Program-made: the position numbers and the translations under genes | Shown here: positions 1 through 9,967 of the stretch, piece after piece | Layout of the letters: every line of letters begins with the position of its first letter | How positions within the stretch are numbered: the stretch's first letter is position 1 | DNA from: Mycetohabitans rhizoxinica HKI 454 | GTDB lineage: Bacteria > Pseudomonadota > Gammaproteobacteria > Burkholderiales > Burkholderiaceae | DNA length: 64,000 nt | Direction of reading: 5' to 3' | NCBI RefSeq assembly: GCF_000198775.1 | Contig: NC_014718.1 | Span: 531,881 to 595,880 of the forward strand | Notes under the pieces: generated by a model | The model's input: only the letters and a program-made list of their open reading frames with translations | The model's database searches: none | Told to the model about the DNA's origin: nothing

Positions 1-63
1 CCAAAGTGGAAAATGCACGCATTTCTCAGCAGCCGGGAAAACCCACAAATGAATTGCACGTCA

Positions 64-117
64 GCAGTTGGTGTGGATATCGCAAAGGCCGTGTTTGTGC
101 GGCCTGCAAGTCGCCTA
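64..117 (+). pseudogene. IS110-type transposase N-terminal scrap
   Basis: One frame reads AVGVDIAKAVF, the first catalytic Asp motif of IS110-family DEDD transposases. Nothing further of the gene follows, so this is only a relic. The match is short and the call is tentative. Confidence 0.35.
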
Positions 118-129
118 CATTTCAGTTTC

Positions 130-560
130 ACAGGAGAAGGTATGACCTGACGAAACCGGTTGTTTATCAACCGTCCTCTACCGGGACATGCGGAGCGGGT
201 AACGGCTCAGTGCGAAGCGCTGGGGATAACGTAGCCACCGGATAACCGGCACGCCAAGCTGTGAGGCAAGACGGAATCTGCCAGTACGAAGGCGCTGAGG
301 AGCAAAAGATGAGCAGGTACGACCAACATAGGCGAACTTCCGTTTAAACGTCGTGACCTTTGGAACTTGCTGAGAAAAGAGTCCCTCCGCCCAAAGATTT
401 ATGCAAAACAGGGTAAGCTCATCGTGCTGCCGACAACGGCAAGCGAACCGCAAAGAACGCTGTTGGCGCGGTAAGGATAAAGAAAAGCGGAAAAACGAAT
501 GCCCATCTGTAATGGACAGAATACGGGGTAAGACATTGCTCGGCACCAGAGAGGGCAGAC
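130..560 (+). ncRNA. Candidate structured RNA (HEARO/omega-RNA-like or group II intron-like relic)
   Basis: This 430-base stretch has no credible protein frame but many short hairpins: CGGTTG/CAACCG around TTTAT near 160, CAGTGC/GCGCTG around GAA near 208, and CCGG-ATAA-CCGG near 238. The run is rich in GAA and GNRA-like loops, as in large catalytic or guide RNAs of mobile elements. It begins just after an ATGA tetranucleotide, the kind of site reported for HEARO (IscB-associated) insertions. No iscB or maturase gene follows; an ISL3 relic lies immediately downstream. The class is inferred from general appearance, not from an alignment. Confidence 0.35.
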
Positions 561-563
561 TAT

Positions 564-1366
564 CAACAGCAACTTAGAAATGGCTCCTCTCCACTTTGTG
601 GAAACTTGAGAGAAACGACGACGTTCAAGCCGATATTGCATTGCGTGGACTACTGGCATAAATTTTTCCCTCCTTCAACGCTTCTTGCTCGCTCCCAATA
701 TACGTATTGTCGAATGGGAAATGATTGGCAAATCGGCTCATTGTTGCGCTGAAACATAAAGGCCTCGTTGTGCAATGCACGACATGTGGAGCAACAAGCT
801 CCCGAGTACACGCAAAGTACTGACGACGCGTTGAGGACCTGCCGTGTAGTGGCCATCGCGCCACGCAGCAAATGCAGATTCGGCGCTTTCACTGCGAGAA
901 CAGAACGTATCGTTGACAAAGATTTGCCGAAAGCCTTCCGTTTTTGTCGCACGCCATCAACACCGCACGGCCAGAAGCAAACCATCCCGACATCGCCGCT
1001 GACCATGGTTGGCGGCGATGCCGAGGCATTAAGACACGCTTATCACTATGGCACCCTACTGGTCGATCTGGAGAAATGCCGACCACTGGACCTGCTGCCA
1101 GAGCGCAATGCAACGACAGGGACGAGTCGGCTAAGCGGCCATCACGCAGTGCAGTGGGTGTCACGCGATCGCGCTGGCGTCTACGCCAAAGGCGTTACGC
1201 GTGGCGCACCGTGAGCAATACAAGTGGCCAGCAAGTGGCATCTGTTGAAGGATCTTGAAGACCCCATTGCACGCGCGCTGGGCCGCTTCCACAGCATATA
1301 ATTGACGCTGATCCACAGTACAGGCTTCACACAAAGTGGGGAAGAGCCATTTTCAACGTGCTGCTG
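564..1366 (+). mobile_element. Decayed ISL3-family insertion sequence
   Basis: Imperfect terminal inverted repeats lie at 564-602 and 1325-1366. Each contains the ISL3-type end GGCTC followed by a CACTTTGTG stretch, and the same ends recur near 30500 and 32580. Inside are fragments of an ISL3 transposase: an N-terminal piece around 640-810 (LQRF...IRIVEWEMIG, then a CTTCGATSSR zinc-finger segment) and a catalytic piece at about 1040-1210 (YGTLLVDLEKCRPLDLLP, then VSRDRAGVYA). The pieces are in different frames with deletions between them, so the element is dead. Confidence 0.7.
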
Positions 1367-1459
1367 GCGCTGCGACGCCGCAGCTGGCTACGGCGTGGTT
1401 GAGCAATTGAACCGTTAAGCAACGCCCCTATAACAAGCCCACCGAGAGTCACCAGTACC

Positions 1460-1726
1460 ATGGTCGGCGCAGTCTTCGGCGAACTGCTCGGCAATCAAAA
1501 CCGCCGCGGCCCTGAGCGCGATACCACCACCGTGATCAGCGCCCTTAGCCGCACCATCGCCAACAATAGAATCGGCCAGCAATACGCATAGCCTATCTTT
1601 ACCGACTATCAGATCGTCGCGTCGTTCAGTAGCGACACATCTTCTACATTCGACGTGCTACCGCCCGGCAGCTTGCGTCCCAGCGATCTTGTCAAAATCG
1701 ACGGCAATCGGTTGACGCATTACTGA
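1460..1726 (+). pseudogene. Glycine-zipper outer-membrane lipoprotein, C-terminal relic
   Basis: The frame from 1460 reads GAVFGELLGNQ and ends VKIDGNRLTHY. This resembles the glycine-zipper and C-terminal domain of SlyB/17-kDa surface-antigen lipoproteins. An in-frame TAG at 1589-1591 splits it, and no signal peptide or lipobox remains upstream, where the ISL3 relic sits. It is probably a gene truncated by the insertion and then decayed. Confidence 0.5.
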
Positions 1727-1736
1727 CCACGCTCGC

Positions 1737-1952
1737 TCACGCGTCTTCCCCTACGTCGTTCGGGGCAGGCAGTGGTTCCTGCCCTGCGTTGGTGGGTGGG
1801 GGCGGATGCCCTGTCATCGTCGCCTTCTGCGCTCCGGTGAGTCGGCGATCCGCCGCGGTCGGCACGTCAAGGCGTTGCCGTGGCGCGCCTGCCGGTTGCG
1901 GAGATCGCGCCTCACCCGGCTTCGCCGGTGCATCATTTGGCTTTCGTTCCAT
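1737..1952 (-). CDS. Small proline-rich hypothetical protein
   Basis: A 71-residue frame begins at an ATG preceded by a clear GAGGAG ribosome-binding site about ten bases upstream, which is the main reason to call it. The product is rich in Pro, Ala and charged residues (PAKPGEARSPQPAGAPRQR), has no membrane segment and is probably disordered. No family is recognised. It stands alone between a dead lipoprotein gene and the divergently transcribed topoisomerase gene. Confidence 0.5.
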   Translation of the reverse strand: MERKPNDAPAKPGEARSPQPAGAPRQRLDVPTAADRRLTGAQKATMTGHPPPPTNAGQEPLPAPNDVGEDA

Positions 1953-2181
1953 CAGTCGTGCTCCTCAATCTAAAAACCCGTGTCGGTCGAGCCCAGTGCG
2001 AGCCAGCTTCCCTCCCACACCCACGGCCAGGCCGCCGCCGCGCCGCGTACCGCCCCACCAGCGCCGCCACCGATGCCCGGCGCGCCCTGCCAATGTTCCA
2101 GCAGACCGCATTCCCGGCCCAGGGTGTGACGGGCATGCAGATTGCGCCGCGTGCCTTCTCTCGCAGCTGCCATGAAACACC

Positions 2182-3282
2182 ATGCCTGGCACACCGGCCC
2201 CCACTGCAACACAAGCCACCCCGCGTCGCCGGCAACGCCCCGCGCCCGATGCCGATGCGTGCGAGCAGTTGCGCTACGTGAGCGACACGCAGCCCGGCTA
2301 TACGCGCCGTGCGGTTAACGGCCGGTTCGCGTACTTTGACACACGGGGCACGCGCATTCGCGATCGCGCGCGCATCGAGCGCATTAATGCGTTGGCGATA
2401 CCGCCCGCGTATACCGACGTGTGGATCTGCCCGGACCCATACGGTCACTTGCAAGCCACTGGCCGTGACGCGCGCGGGCGTAAGCAATACCGCTATCACG
2501 CCGCGTGGCGCATGATGCGTGACACACACAAATACGCACGGATGGCCGACTTTGCGCGGGCGTTGCCGAAGATCCGCACGCGCGTGACGCGGGACCTGCA
2601 GCGCCCGGGGATGCCACGCGAAAAAGTGGCCGCGGCGTTGGTACGGCTGCTCGACCGTACACTGGTGCGGATCGGCAGCCCCGAGTACGCACGTGAAAAC
2701 CGGTCCTACGGCTTGACGACCCTGCGCAAGCAACACCTAGCGCTCGACGCCGACCGCATGCGGCTGCGGTTTCGTGGCAAGAGCGGCGTCGAGCACGACG
2801 TCGACATCGACGACCCACGTATCGTGCGCGTCGTGCGACGCTGCATGGACCTGCCTGGCCATGAACTATTCCAGTATGTCGACGAGTGCGGCGAGCGGCA
2901 CGCTATCGGCTCGACCGACATTAATGCGTACCTGCGCGAGATAAGCGGAACAGGGTTCACTGCCAAGGACTACAGAACGTGGGCGGGTAGCGTCCTTGCA
3001 CTTGGCGTGTTGCGCCAAATTCCGCCATGCAATCTCACGAGCGCGCGCCGGCATGTGGTTGACACGGTCCGTCAGGTCGCCGATCTACTGCGCAACACGC
3101 CTGCCGTATGCCGTAAATGCTATATCCATCCCGTAGTGCTCGAGGCTTTCGAAACAGGTACGCTTGCCACACTTGAGCCGCTGCGCCAGCACCGGCGCCT
3201 GAAGGCCGACGAAGCGCTGTTCGCCTCCCTGCTTCACCATCACGCGCGTACAGCCCGCGCAGGGTCGCGCCGTACCCGATGA
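2182..3282 (+). CDS. DNA topoisomerase IB (poxvirus-type)
   Basis: This 366-residue protein resembles the bacterial homologues of vaccinia topoisomerase I, which relax supercoils through a 3'-phosphotyrosyl intermediate. The N-terminal domain (about 30-120) carries the family pattern RIDRARIERINALAIPPAYTD-like segment followed by WICPDPYGHLQATGRDA. The catalytic domain includes ENRSYGLTTLRKQH, TAKDYRTWAGS (with a catalytic Arg) and near the C-terminus VCRKCYIHP, where the Tyr is the likely nucleophile. Its length is normal. The start at 2182 is the first ATG in frame. The extreme ends are basic and Arg-rich, suiting DNA binding. No operon partner is evident. Confidence 0.88.
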   Translation: MPGTPAPTATQATPRRRQRPAPDADACEQLRYVSDTQPGYTRRAVNGRFAYFDTRGTRIRDRARIERINALAIPPAYTDVWICPDPYGHLQATGRDARGRKQYRYHAAWRMMRDTHKYARMADFARALPKIRTRVTRDLQRPGMPREKVAAALVRLLDRTLVRIGSPEYARENRSYGLTTLRKQHLALDADRMRLRFRGKSGVEHDVDIDDPRIVRVVRRCMDLPGHELFQYVDECGERHAIGSTDINAYLREISGTGFTAKDYRTWAGSVLALGVLRQIPPCNLTSARRHVVDTVRQVADLLRNTPAVCRKCYIHPVVLEAFETGTLATLEPLRQHRRLKADEALFASLLHHHARTARAGSRRTR

Positions 3283-3299
3283 CCCCTGCGCCACGGCGG

Positions 3300-3438
3300 G
3301 ACATGTGCGCGCGTTAGCATCCAGCTGATTCAAATGGTAGCTTACGTTCGCACGCGACATCTTCAGCCGACGCGCGGCCTCGCCGAGATTGCCGGCTTCG
3401 AGGATTTCGACCAGCAACGTAAGGGCGTTCAGGTCCAT
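3300..3438 (-). pseudogene. LysR-type regulator, HTH-only remnant
   Basis: The first 45 residues (MDLNALTLLVEILEAGNLGEAARRL..., continuing to NVSYHLNQL) form a LysR-family winged helix-turn-helix. The frame then leaves the family, and no effector-binding domain follows because the region runs into the end of the topoisomerase gene. It lies divergent to the beta-oxidation gene at 3610 and may once have controlled it. Confidence 0.55.
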
Positions 3439-3609
3439 GGTTGCACGCGCTTCGCAGCGCATAAGGCATGACGCACGGCGCCATCACGCAGCAGTTCAAA
3501 ATTTTTTGACAGTCTGTCAACCATCGTTGTAATTGTTAATACAGGTTATCGATTGGACAATTGGCCGGCGAAGTGCGCCGCGCGCCCCCCTATTCCGGAG
3601 ACACGCCCA

Positions 3610-5739
3610 ATGACCCTCGCTCCCTCCCCGACCCAACCCGTGAGCCATGAACGACACGGTAAGGTTCTAGTTGTCACGATCGACTATCCGCCAGTGAATG
3701 CACTTGGGGTCGCGGTACGTCGAGGCCTGATCGACGCGATCGACGCCGCTGAGGGCTGCGACGAAGTCGCAGCGGTGTTGCTGCTCGGCGCGGGCCGTAA
3801 CTTCATCGCCGGCGCCGACATCCGTGAGTTCGGCAAGCCACCATTGCCGCCGTCGCTGCCGCAGGTATGCCAGCGCATTGAATCGTGCCGCAAGCCCGTG
3901 GTCGCCGCGATTCACGGCGCGGCGCTGGGGGGCGGCTTAGAAATCGCGCTGTCCGCGCACTACCGGATCGCCACCCCCGGCGCGAAACTCGGCTTGCCGG
4001 AAGTGCAGCTCGGCCTCATGCCGGGGGCCGGTGGCACGCAACGCACACCGCGACTGATCGGCGCGCGTGCCGCGCTCGATCTGGCGTTGAGCGCACGCCA
4101 TGTCAACATCGACGAAGCACTCCAGCTCGGACTACTGGACCGCATCAGCCAAAGCGACGACACGCGAGCGGAAGGCCTGGCCTATGTGCAGGCGTTGTTA
4201 GCCTCGCACGCCGGAGCACGTCCGACCCGCTGCGCCAAGGCACTCGCGGATCGCGACGCGAGCCATGCGGCCGTGCAGGCCGCCCGCGCCGACGTCGTGC
4301 GCCGCTCGCGTGGGCTATTCTCGCCGCTGAAAATCGTCGAGGCGATCGAAGCAGCGATCGATTTGCCGTTCGACGAAGGAATGAAGCTTGAACGCCAGGC
4401 ATTCCTGCAATGCCTTGACAGCCCGCAGCGCGCGGGGCTCGTGCACGCGTTCTTTGCCGAGCGCGAAGCCGCCAAGACACCAGAAAGCCAGCATGCATCA
4501 CCACGCACGATCGACACGGTTGGCGTGGTCGGCGGCGGCACGATGGGCGCCGGCATCGCGCTAGCCGCGCTCGACGCGGGCTTTCCGGTCACCCTGATCG
4601 AACGCGACGATGCGTCACTGGCACGCGCTCGGGCCCATGTGCAACGGGTCTACGACGGGCTGATTGTCAAGGGTAAGCTGAGCGCGTCGGCCAGTGCCGC
4701 CACGCTGTCCCGGCTCTGCGGCAGCACATCGTATGACGCGTTGGCCAACGTGGATTTGGTCATCGAAGCGGTATTCGAAGATCTCGTGGTGAAGAAAGCC
4801 ATTTTTGCGGAGCTGGACCGTGTCTGCCAGCGCGGCGCCGTGCTGGCGACCAACACGTCATATTTGGACATCGACGAGATCGCCGCCAGCACCGGGCGCG
4901 CGAGTGACGTGATTGGACTGCACTTCTTTTCGCCGGCCAACGTGATGAAGCTGCTCGAGATTGTCGTGCCGGCCAAGGTGGATGCCGACGTCGTGGCCAC
5001 GGCGTTCGAGTTCGCCAAGCGCCTGCGCAAGACGCCCGTGCGAGCCGGAGTGTGCGACGGTTTCATTGGCAACCGGCTGTTGGCCGTGTATCGTGCTGCC
5101 GCCGATGCGATGATGGAGGACGGCGCCTCGCCCTACCAGATCGATCGCGCGATCCGCGATTTCGGCTTTCCGATGGGACCATACCAGGTCATCGACCTGG
5201 CTGGCGGCGATATCGGCTGGGCCGCCCGCAAGCGCCGTGCGGCTACGCGCGATCCGCGCGCCCGCTACGTGCAGATCCCGGACCGCCTGTGCGAACGTGG
5301 CTGGTTCGGCCAGAAAACCGGTCGTGGTTATTACGTGTATGAGTCGGGCCAACGCACCGGCACGCCCGATCCCGAGGTCGAGGCAATCATCGCATCCGAG
5401 CGACAGCGGGCCGGGATAACACCACGCGAATTCACCGACGAGGAAATCGTGCGCCGCTATTTGGCCGCCATGATCAACGAGGGCGCCAACGTCGTGCATG
5501 AGCGCATTGCATTGCGGCCGCTCGATGTGGATGTCGTGCTCGTGCACGGCTACGGATTTCCGCGCTATCACGGCGGCCCGATGCACTACGCCGACACGCG
5601 GGGCCTGGCGAACGTGCTCGCCGAGATCCGGCAATTCGCGCGTCAAGATCCGTTATTTTGGCAACCATCGCCATTGCTCGTCGAACTCGCGGACAAAAGC
5701 GCCACCTTTGCAAGCCTGAACCGCCTCGCCGACGCGTAG
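3610..5739 (+). CDS. Bifunctional enoyl-CoA hydratase / 3-hydroxyacyl-CoA dehydrogenase (FadJ/FadB alpha-type)
   Basis: The 709-residue protein joins an N-terminal crotonase domain (about 15-190) to a 3-hydroxyacyl-CoA dehydrogenase (about 300-700) and would catalyse hydration and NAD-dependent oxidation in fatty-acid beta-oxidation. Visible motifs are the oxyanion-hole segment NFIAGADIREF, both catalytic Glu positions (GGGLEIAL and LPEVQLGLMPGAGGTQR), the Rossmann motif GVVGGGTMGAGIA, and HFFSPANVMKLLEIV with the catalytic His. The ATG at 3610 has GGAG ten bases upstream; a longer frame starting at TTG 3553 is less likely. There is no adjacent thiolase gene, so the partner subunit must be elsewhere. 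Confidence 0.9.
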   Translation: MTLAPSPTQPVSHERHGKVLVVTIDYPPVNALGVAVRRGLIDAIDAAEGCDEVAAVLLLGAGRNFIAGADIREFGKPPLPPSLPQVCQRIESCRKPVVAAIHGAALGGGLEIALSAHYRIATPGAKLGLPEVQLGLMPGAGGTQRTPRLIGARAALDLALSARHVNIDEALQLGLLDRISQSDDTRAEGLAYVQALLASHAGARPTRCAKALADRDASHAAVQAARADVVRRSRGLFSPLKIVEAIEAAIDLPFDEGMKLERQAFLQCLDSPQRAGLVHAFFAEREAAKTPESQHASPRTIDTVGVVGGGTMGAGIALAALDAGFPVTLIERDDASLARARAHVQRVYDGLIVKGKLSASASAATLSRLCGSTSYDALANVDLVIEAVFEDLVVKKAIFAELDRVCQRGAVLATNTSYLDIDEIAASTGRASDVIGLHFFSPANVMKLLEIVVPAKVDADVVATAFEFAKRLRKTPVRAGVCDGFIGNRLLAVYRAAADAMMEDGASPYQIDRAIRDFGFPMGPYQVIDLAGGDIGWAARKRRAATRDPRARYVQIPDRLCERGWFGQKTGRGYYVYESGQRTGTPDPEVEAIIASERQRAGITPREFTDEEIVRRYLAAMINEGANVVHERIALRPLDVDVVLVHGYGFPRYHGGPMHYADTRGLANVLAEIRQFARQDPLFWQPSPLLVELADKSATFASLNRLADA

Positions 5740-6103
5740 GCGCAGCGGCCCGTCGCCCTGGCGGGCCCTGGGCATATAACTTGCGAAAGCGACGTCCGGT
5801 CGGTTACTCGGACGTTGCGCAACGCTTATGCTCGGACAATCCTGATATTCGCCCGCCCGGAAAGTCACTATATTGAAGGCTGTCTAGTCGACGTGAACCA
5901 TAACGCTGCACGCAAACCACCAATACGAGTCAAGTTCAGACCGTATTGACTGGGTACTTTTTACACGACGACAAAAATCCGACAAGGATGTTGTCAGCGC
6001 GGGGAAAGCACGACCGACAGGGCCATACTTAAAGTCACCGCCCAGGCAGGCTATTGTCTTCATCCAGCCTGGAACGGCGTCCTCTTTCTATGCCACGTAC
6101 GGT
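5740..6103. other. Noncoding gap
   Basis: I see no gene here. An imperfect GGCCCG/CGGGCC stem just after the preceding stop could be a weak terminator, but it has no T-run. A TTGACT hexamer near 5946 might belong to a promoter for the EAL-like gene; this is unconfirmed. Confidence 0.4.
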
Positions 6104-6907
6104 ATGAACGCCAGTCTCAATGCACCAATGACACTCAAGGAGAGTGTGGAACAGGCGATACGCGACAACACGTTCCGCCTGCGCTATCAGCCCCAGGTCA
6201 ACCTGACCAGCGGCTGGATAGAAGGGGCCGTCGTATCGCTGTATTGGCCGGACCCGGACGGCAAACCGGTCGCCCAATCGGCCTTGCTGAGCGCCGCGCA
6301 CGACAGCGAGATCGTGGTCGAGGTCGGCGAGTGGATGCTGCGCCAGGCCTGCCAGCAAAATTACAAGTGGCAGCAGGCCGGACTGCCACCGATCCATGTC
6401 GCAGTGCCGATGCCCGCCGCGCTATTTCGCATGCAGAACGTGGCGCAGCGCGTGGAAGCGATTTTGCAGCAGGCGCAGTTGCATGGATGCTACCTAGCGT
6501 TAGACATCGCGGAAACGGCATTGCTCGAGAACCTGGCCCATGCCGATGCGGCGCTGTCCGCGCTGCATGCGTTGCAGGTCCAGAGCACGGTTACGGACGT
6601 GCGTTTTCGCGCGCAGGGCGACGAGCACCTGGCCACGCTGCAACTGGACCGGATCAAGCTCGATGGCGCGTTGGTATCGCCATCGGCCAAAGCACGCACC
6701 GGCGAGACACTCGCCAGGCTGCTGGTGGCGCATGCACACTCCACCGGCCTAAAGATCACCGTCCATGACGTTAACAGCTTCGAGCAATTCGAGTTTTTCA
6801 GGCGTCACGAATGCTTCGAGATGATCGGCAATTTTTACTATCGCCCGGTCGACAGCGCCGTCATGTCGCAATTGCTTAACCGCGAATCGAAATCGTCACT
6901 GCTTTGA
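6104..6907 (+). CDS. Degenerate EAL-domain protein
   Basis: The 267-residue protein has the overall course of an EAL (c-di-GMP phosphodiesterase) domain: FRLRYQPQVNL, then VAVPMPAALF, LDIAETALLEN and LDRIKLDGALV. The signature Glu-x-Leu is replaced by EGAV, the metal-binding Asn of the third strand is replaced by Val in HVAVPMP, and the DDFGTGYSSL loop has become TDVRFRAQGDEHL. Some acidic and Lys positions remain. It is therefore probably catalytically dead and may bind nucleotide or a protein partner. No GGDEF, PAS or membrane segment is present. It precedes gnd by 75 bases and may be cotranscribed with it. Confidence 0.75.
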   Translation: MNASLNAPMTLKESVEQAIRDNTFRLRYQPQVNLTSGWIEGAVVSLYWPDPDGKPVAQSALLSAAHDSEIVVEVGEWMLRQACQQNYKWQQAGLPPIHVAVPMPAALFRMQNVAQRVEAILQQAQLHGCYLALDIAETALLENLAHADAALSALHALQVQSTVTDVRFRAQGDEHLATLQLDRIKLDGALVSPSAKARTGETLARLLVAHAHSTGLKITVHDVNSFEQFEFFRRHECFEMIGNFYYRPVDSAVMSQLLNRESKSSLL

Positions 6908-6982
6908 GGTATCCAACCGGTCCGCGCAAGTTGTGCGAAGATGCGACAATCAAAGACTTGCAACGCGTTTCGGAGCTGCAAC

Positions 6983-8392
6983 ATGGGCAAGCAGGCCATT
7001 GGCGTGATCGGACTCGCGGTCATGGGTCGCAATCTGGCATTGAACATCGAAAGCCGCGGCTATGCGGTATCGGTCTACAACCGCACGCGTGAGCGCACTG
7101 ACGCGTTGATCAGGGCATTGCCGGATCGCAAATTGGTCCCGACTAATACGTTGCAAGCGTTCGTCGAATCGCTCGAAACGCCGCGACGTATCCTGCTAAT
7201 GGTCAAGGCCGGCACACCGACCGACGACACCATTGCTGCGCTCAAGCCGCTGCTGGAACGGGGGGACGTGCTGATTGACGGCGGCAATACCCATTTCACC
7301 GACACGATGCGCCGCCACCGCGAACTGGCCGACGCCGGCCTGCATTTCATCGGCACCGGCGTGTCGGGTGGCGAAGAAGGCGCGCTGCACGGCCCGTCGA
7401 TCATGCCGGGCGGGCCACGTGACGCATACGAGCGCGTCGAACCGATTCTCACGCGCATTGCCGCGCGTGCCGACGACGGCGAGCCATGTGTCGCGTACAT
7501 GGGACCGGACGGCGCCGGCCACTATGTGAAGATGGTCCATAACGGCATCGAGTACGGCGACATGCAGTTGATCGCCGAAAGCTATGCCTTGCTCAAGCAT
7601 GTCGCGGGCTTGTCCAACGCGCAATTGCGCGACGTGTACGCGCAGTGGAACGAAGGTGAGCTTGACAGCTACCTGATCGACATCACGTCCAAGATCTTCG
7701 CGCGCAAGGATGACGAGACCGGCCAGGATCTGGTCGATGTCGTGCTCGACCGCGCCGCGCAGAAAGGCACCGGCAAATGGACCAGCCAGAACGCATTGGA
7801 CCTGGGCGTGCCATTGCAGTTGATCACTGAGTCAGTGTTCGCCCGCGTGCTGTCCTCGCTTAAATCCGAGCGGGTGATGGCCAGCCGCCAACTGAGTGGC
7901 CCGTCGCCGCGCGCGCTGACGGGTGCACGCGAGCCATTCATCGAGGCGATCCGGCGCGCGCTGTATCTAAGCAAGGTGATTTCATACGCGCAAGGGTTCG
8001 CGCAATTGCGTGCCGCGTCCGATGAGTATGGATGGGATTTGCAATATGGCACGATCGCGCGTATTTTCCGCGCCGGCTGCATCATCCGCGCGCGCTTCCT
8101 GCAAAAGATCACCGACGCGTATGCGCAGAATCCGGCGCTGGTCAACCTGTTACTCGCGCCCTATTTCCGCGATGTCGCCGCACAATACCAGGCGGCGCTG
8201 CGCGAGGTCGTGGTTGCGGCTGTGCAAGCCGGCGTGCCGGTGCCGGCGTTCGCGTCCGCGATCGCGTATTTCGACGCGTACCGCGCCGAAACATTGCCAG
8301 CCAACCTGATCCAAGCGCAGCGCGACTTTTTCGGCGCCCATACGTTTGAACGCATCGACAAACCCGGTAGTTTCCATGCCCGTTGGGTGTAG
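6983..8392 (+). CDS. gnd: 6-phosphogluconate dehydrogenase (decarboxylating)
   Basis: The 469-residue product converts 6-phosphogluconate to ribulose 5-phosphate with release of CO2 and reduction of NADP, in the oxidative pentose phosphate pathway. It carries the N-terminal motif [16 protein letters not shown], the substrate loop [30 protein letters not shown], and [13 protein letters not shown] in the C-terminal helical domain. Length matches the usual 468-470. The ATG at 6983 follows GGAG by seven bases; an upstream in-frame ATG at 6941 would add an unrelated 14-residue tail. A GGGTGT/ACACCC stem overlaps the stop codon. Confidence 0.96.
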   Translation: MGKQAIGVIGLAVMGRNLALNIESRGYAVSVYNRTRERTDALIRALPDRKLVPTNTLQAFVESLETPRRILLMVKAGTPTDDTIAALKPLLERGDVLIDGGNTHFTDTMRRHRELADAGLHFIGTGVSGGEEGALHGPSIMPGGPRDAYERVEPILTRIAARADDGEPCVAYMGPDGAGHYVKMVHNGIEYGDMQLIAESYALLKHVAGLSNAQLRDVYAQWNEGELDSYLIDITSKIFARKDDETGQDLVDVVLDRAAQKGTGKWTSQNALDLGVPLQLITESVFARVLSSLKSERVMASRQLSGPSPRALTGAREPFIEAIRRALYLSKVISYAQGFAQLRAASDEYGWDLQYGTIARIFRAGCIIRARFLQKITDAYAQNPALVNLLLAPYFRDVAAQYQAALREVVVAAVQAGVPVPAFASAIAYFDAYRAETLPANLIQAQRDFFGAHTFERIDKPGSFHARWV

Positions 8393-8554
8393 CGACACCC
8401 GCTTCGCCATGACACCGCGTGTGCCGTGCCGCCCTGCCGTGACGGACACGCAGCCGTTCCTGTTGATTGATTGTCCTGTATTCATGCTGCGCAACGCTGT
8501 TCCGCCCCAGCCGTTATTTTGCTTACCCCGTTTGTGCCCCAACGGAGGCCGGGA

Positions 8555-9967
8555 ATGAACGATCCACGATTCGATCCCAACATGGCGACAGCAATGCCTG
8601 GGGCAGCAGCCGCAGACGCGGCGCTGGCCGAACCACCGGCAAAGCAAGCGTCAAACGCACCACCGAATCCGTCAAACGATCCGGCGCAGGATGTTCCGCT
8701 GGAACCCCCGCCCGCGCCGCCGCCCTCCGAGGCAGCCGCGCGTCAATGGCACGACCTGCCGCGCCCCACCGTCCAACCGGATCCAACCGGTGCGTTGTTC
8801 CGTTCGCTCTCCGGCCTGCTCGCCGCGTATGCGGTGCTGATGGTCGGCAACGGGCTGTTCACAACGCTGATCCCGATCCGGATGCTGCATGCGGGACTGT
8901 CGACCGTCGCAGTCGGGCTCGTGCAGTCATGCTACTACGTGGGATTTGTCGCAGGGGCCGTGACCAACAGCCGGCTGATCGAGCGCATCGGCCAGCATCG
9001 CGCATTCGTCGCGTTTTCGGCTGGCGCTGCGCTGACCGCGCTCGCATTCGGCACGTTCGACTCGCCATGGATCGGCGGCGCGCTGCGCTTTTGCAGCGGT
9101 GTTGCATTCATGGGTGTCTACGCGTGCGTCGAGAGCTGGCTCAACGGCGCGGTCCCGAACGCGATGCGCGGCCGGGTATTCTCGACGTACCTGGCGATCA
9201 CGTACCTGGGCGTCGGCGCGGGGCAGTTCCTGCTGGACATAGCCGGCGCATCCGGCGGGCGCAACCTGCTGATCGTCGGTGCGCTGTTTGTTGGCGCCAT
9301 CCTGCCCGTCACGCTGCTGGAGGGTTGGCCAGTACACGTGTTCGAGGACCGAGCCGGCGTGCGCCGCCCTCGGTCATGGATTGGCAATGCCACCGATCTG
9401 TGGCGCGATACGCCCTTGGCGATTCCCGGTTGCATCTGCGCTGGGTTGCTGTCCAGTGCGTTTTATTCGATGACCCCAGTGTTCCTGACCGGCATCGGCT
9501 TTTCGGTTAGTGAACTGTCGCACTTCATGGGCCTCGTGTTGATCGGCGCATTGCTGTCGCAATGGCCAATCGGCAAGTTGTCAGACCGCATCGAGCGCCG
9601 CGTGCTGGTGTTCCACCTCGCGGTGCTGGCCGCCATCCTGAGTGCCTCGTTGATCGTCGTACGCGTGCATTGGTTTGTCGGCATCGCAACGCTCGTGTAC
9701 GTCGCCGCGGCGTTCACGCTTTACGGGGTCATCGTCTCCTATGTGAACGATCATATCGACGCAAACCGGCGCATTGCGATCAGTGCGACGCTGTTGATCT
9801 TGTTTTCGATCGGCGGACTATCGGGGCCGACGATTGCATCCATGGCGATGACCGTGCTTGGACCGGGGGGCCTGTTCGTGTTCAATACCGCGACGGCTGC
9901 ACTGCTTGCCTATGCAGCGCGCCGGTCGATCACCGGCGGGCGGGCAACGCGGCCCGAGATGCCGTGA
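8555..9967 (+). CDS. MFS transporter, YcaD-like
   Basis: This 470-residue integral membrane protein has a Pro- and Ala-rich cytosolic N-terminus of about 75 residues, then about 12 hydrophobic segments. Family features include LIPIRMLHAGLSTVAVGLVQ, the loop SRLIERIGQHRAF, and WPIGKLSDRIERRVLV, an MFS motif-A-like sequence after the central loop. The pattern resembles YcaD-type permeases of unknown substrate. The ATG at 8555 has an excellent GGAGG six bases away; an upstream in-frame ATG at 8471 is unlikely. Confidence 0.85.
   Translation: MNDPRFDPNMATAMPGAAAADAALAEPPAKQASNAPPNPSNDPAQDVPLEPPPAPPPSEAAARQWHDLPRPTVQPDPTGALFRSLSGLLAAYAVLMVGNGLFTTLIPIRMLHAGLSTVAVGLVQSCYYVGFVAGAVTNSRLIERIGQHRAFVAFSAGAALTALAFGTFDSPWIGGALRFCSGVAFMGVYACVESWLNGAVPNAMRGRVFSTYLAITYLGVGAGQFLLDIAGASGGRNLLIVGALFVGAILPVTLLEGWPVHVFEDRAGVRRPRSWIGNATDLWRDTPLAIPGCICAGLLSSAFYSMTPVFLTGIGFSVSELSHFMGLVLIGALLSQWPIGKLSDRIERRVLVFHLAVLAAILSASLIVVRVHWFVGIATLVYVAAAFTLYGVIVSYVNDHIDANRRIAISATLLILFSIGGLSGPTIASMAMTVLGPGGLFVFNTATAALLAYAARRSITGGRATRPEMP

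Noticed and set aside
3553..3609. TTG start for the FadJ-like gene
   Set aside because: The added 19 residues are unlike the family, and ATG 3610 has a good ribosome-binding site.
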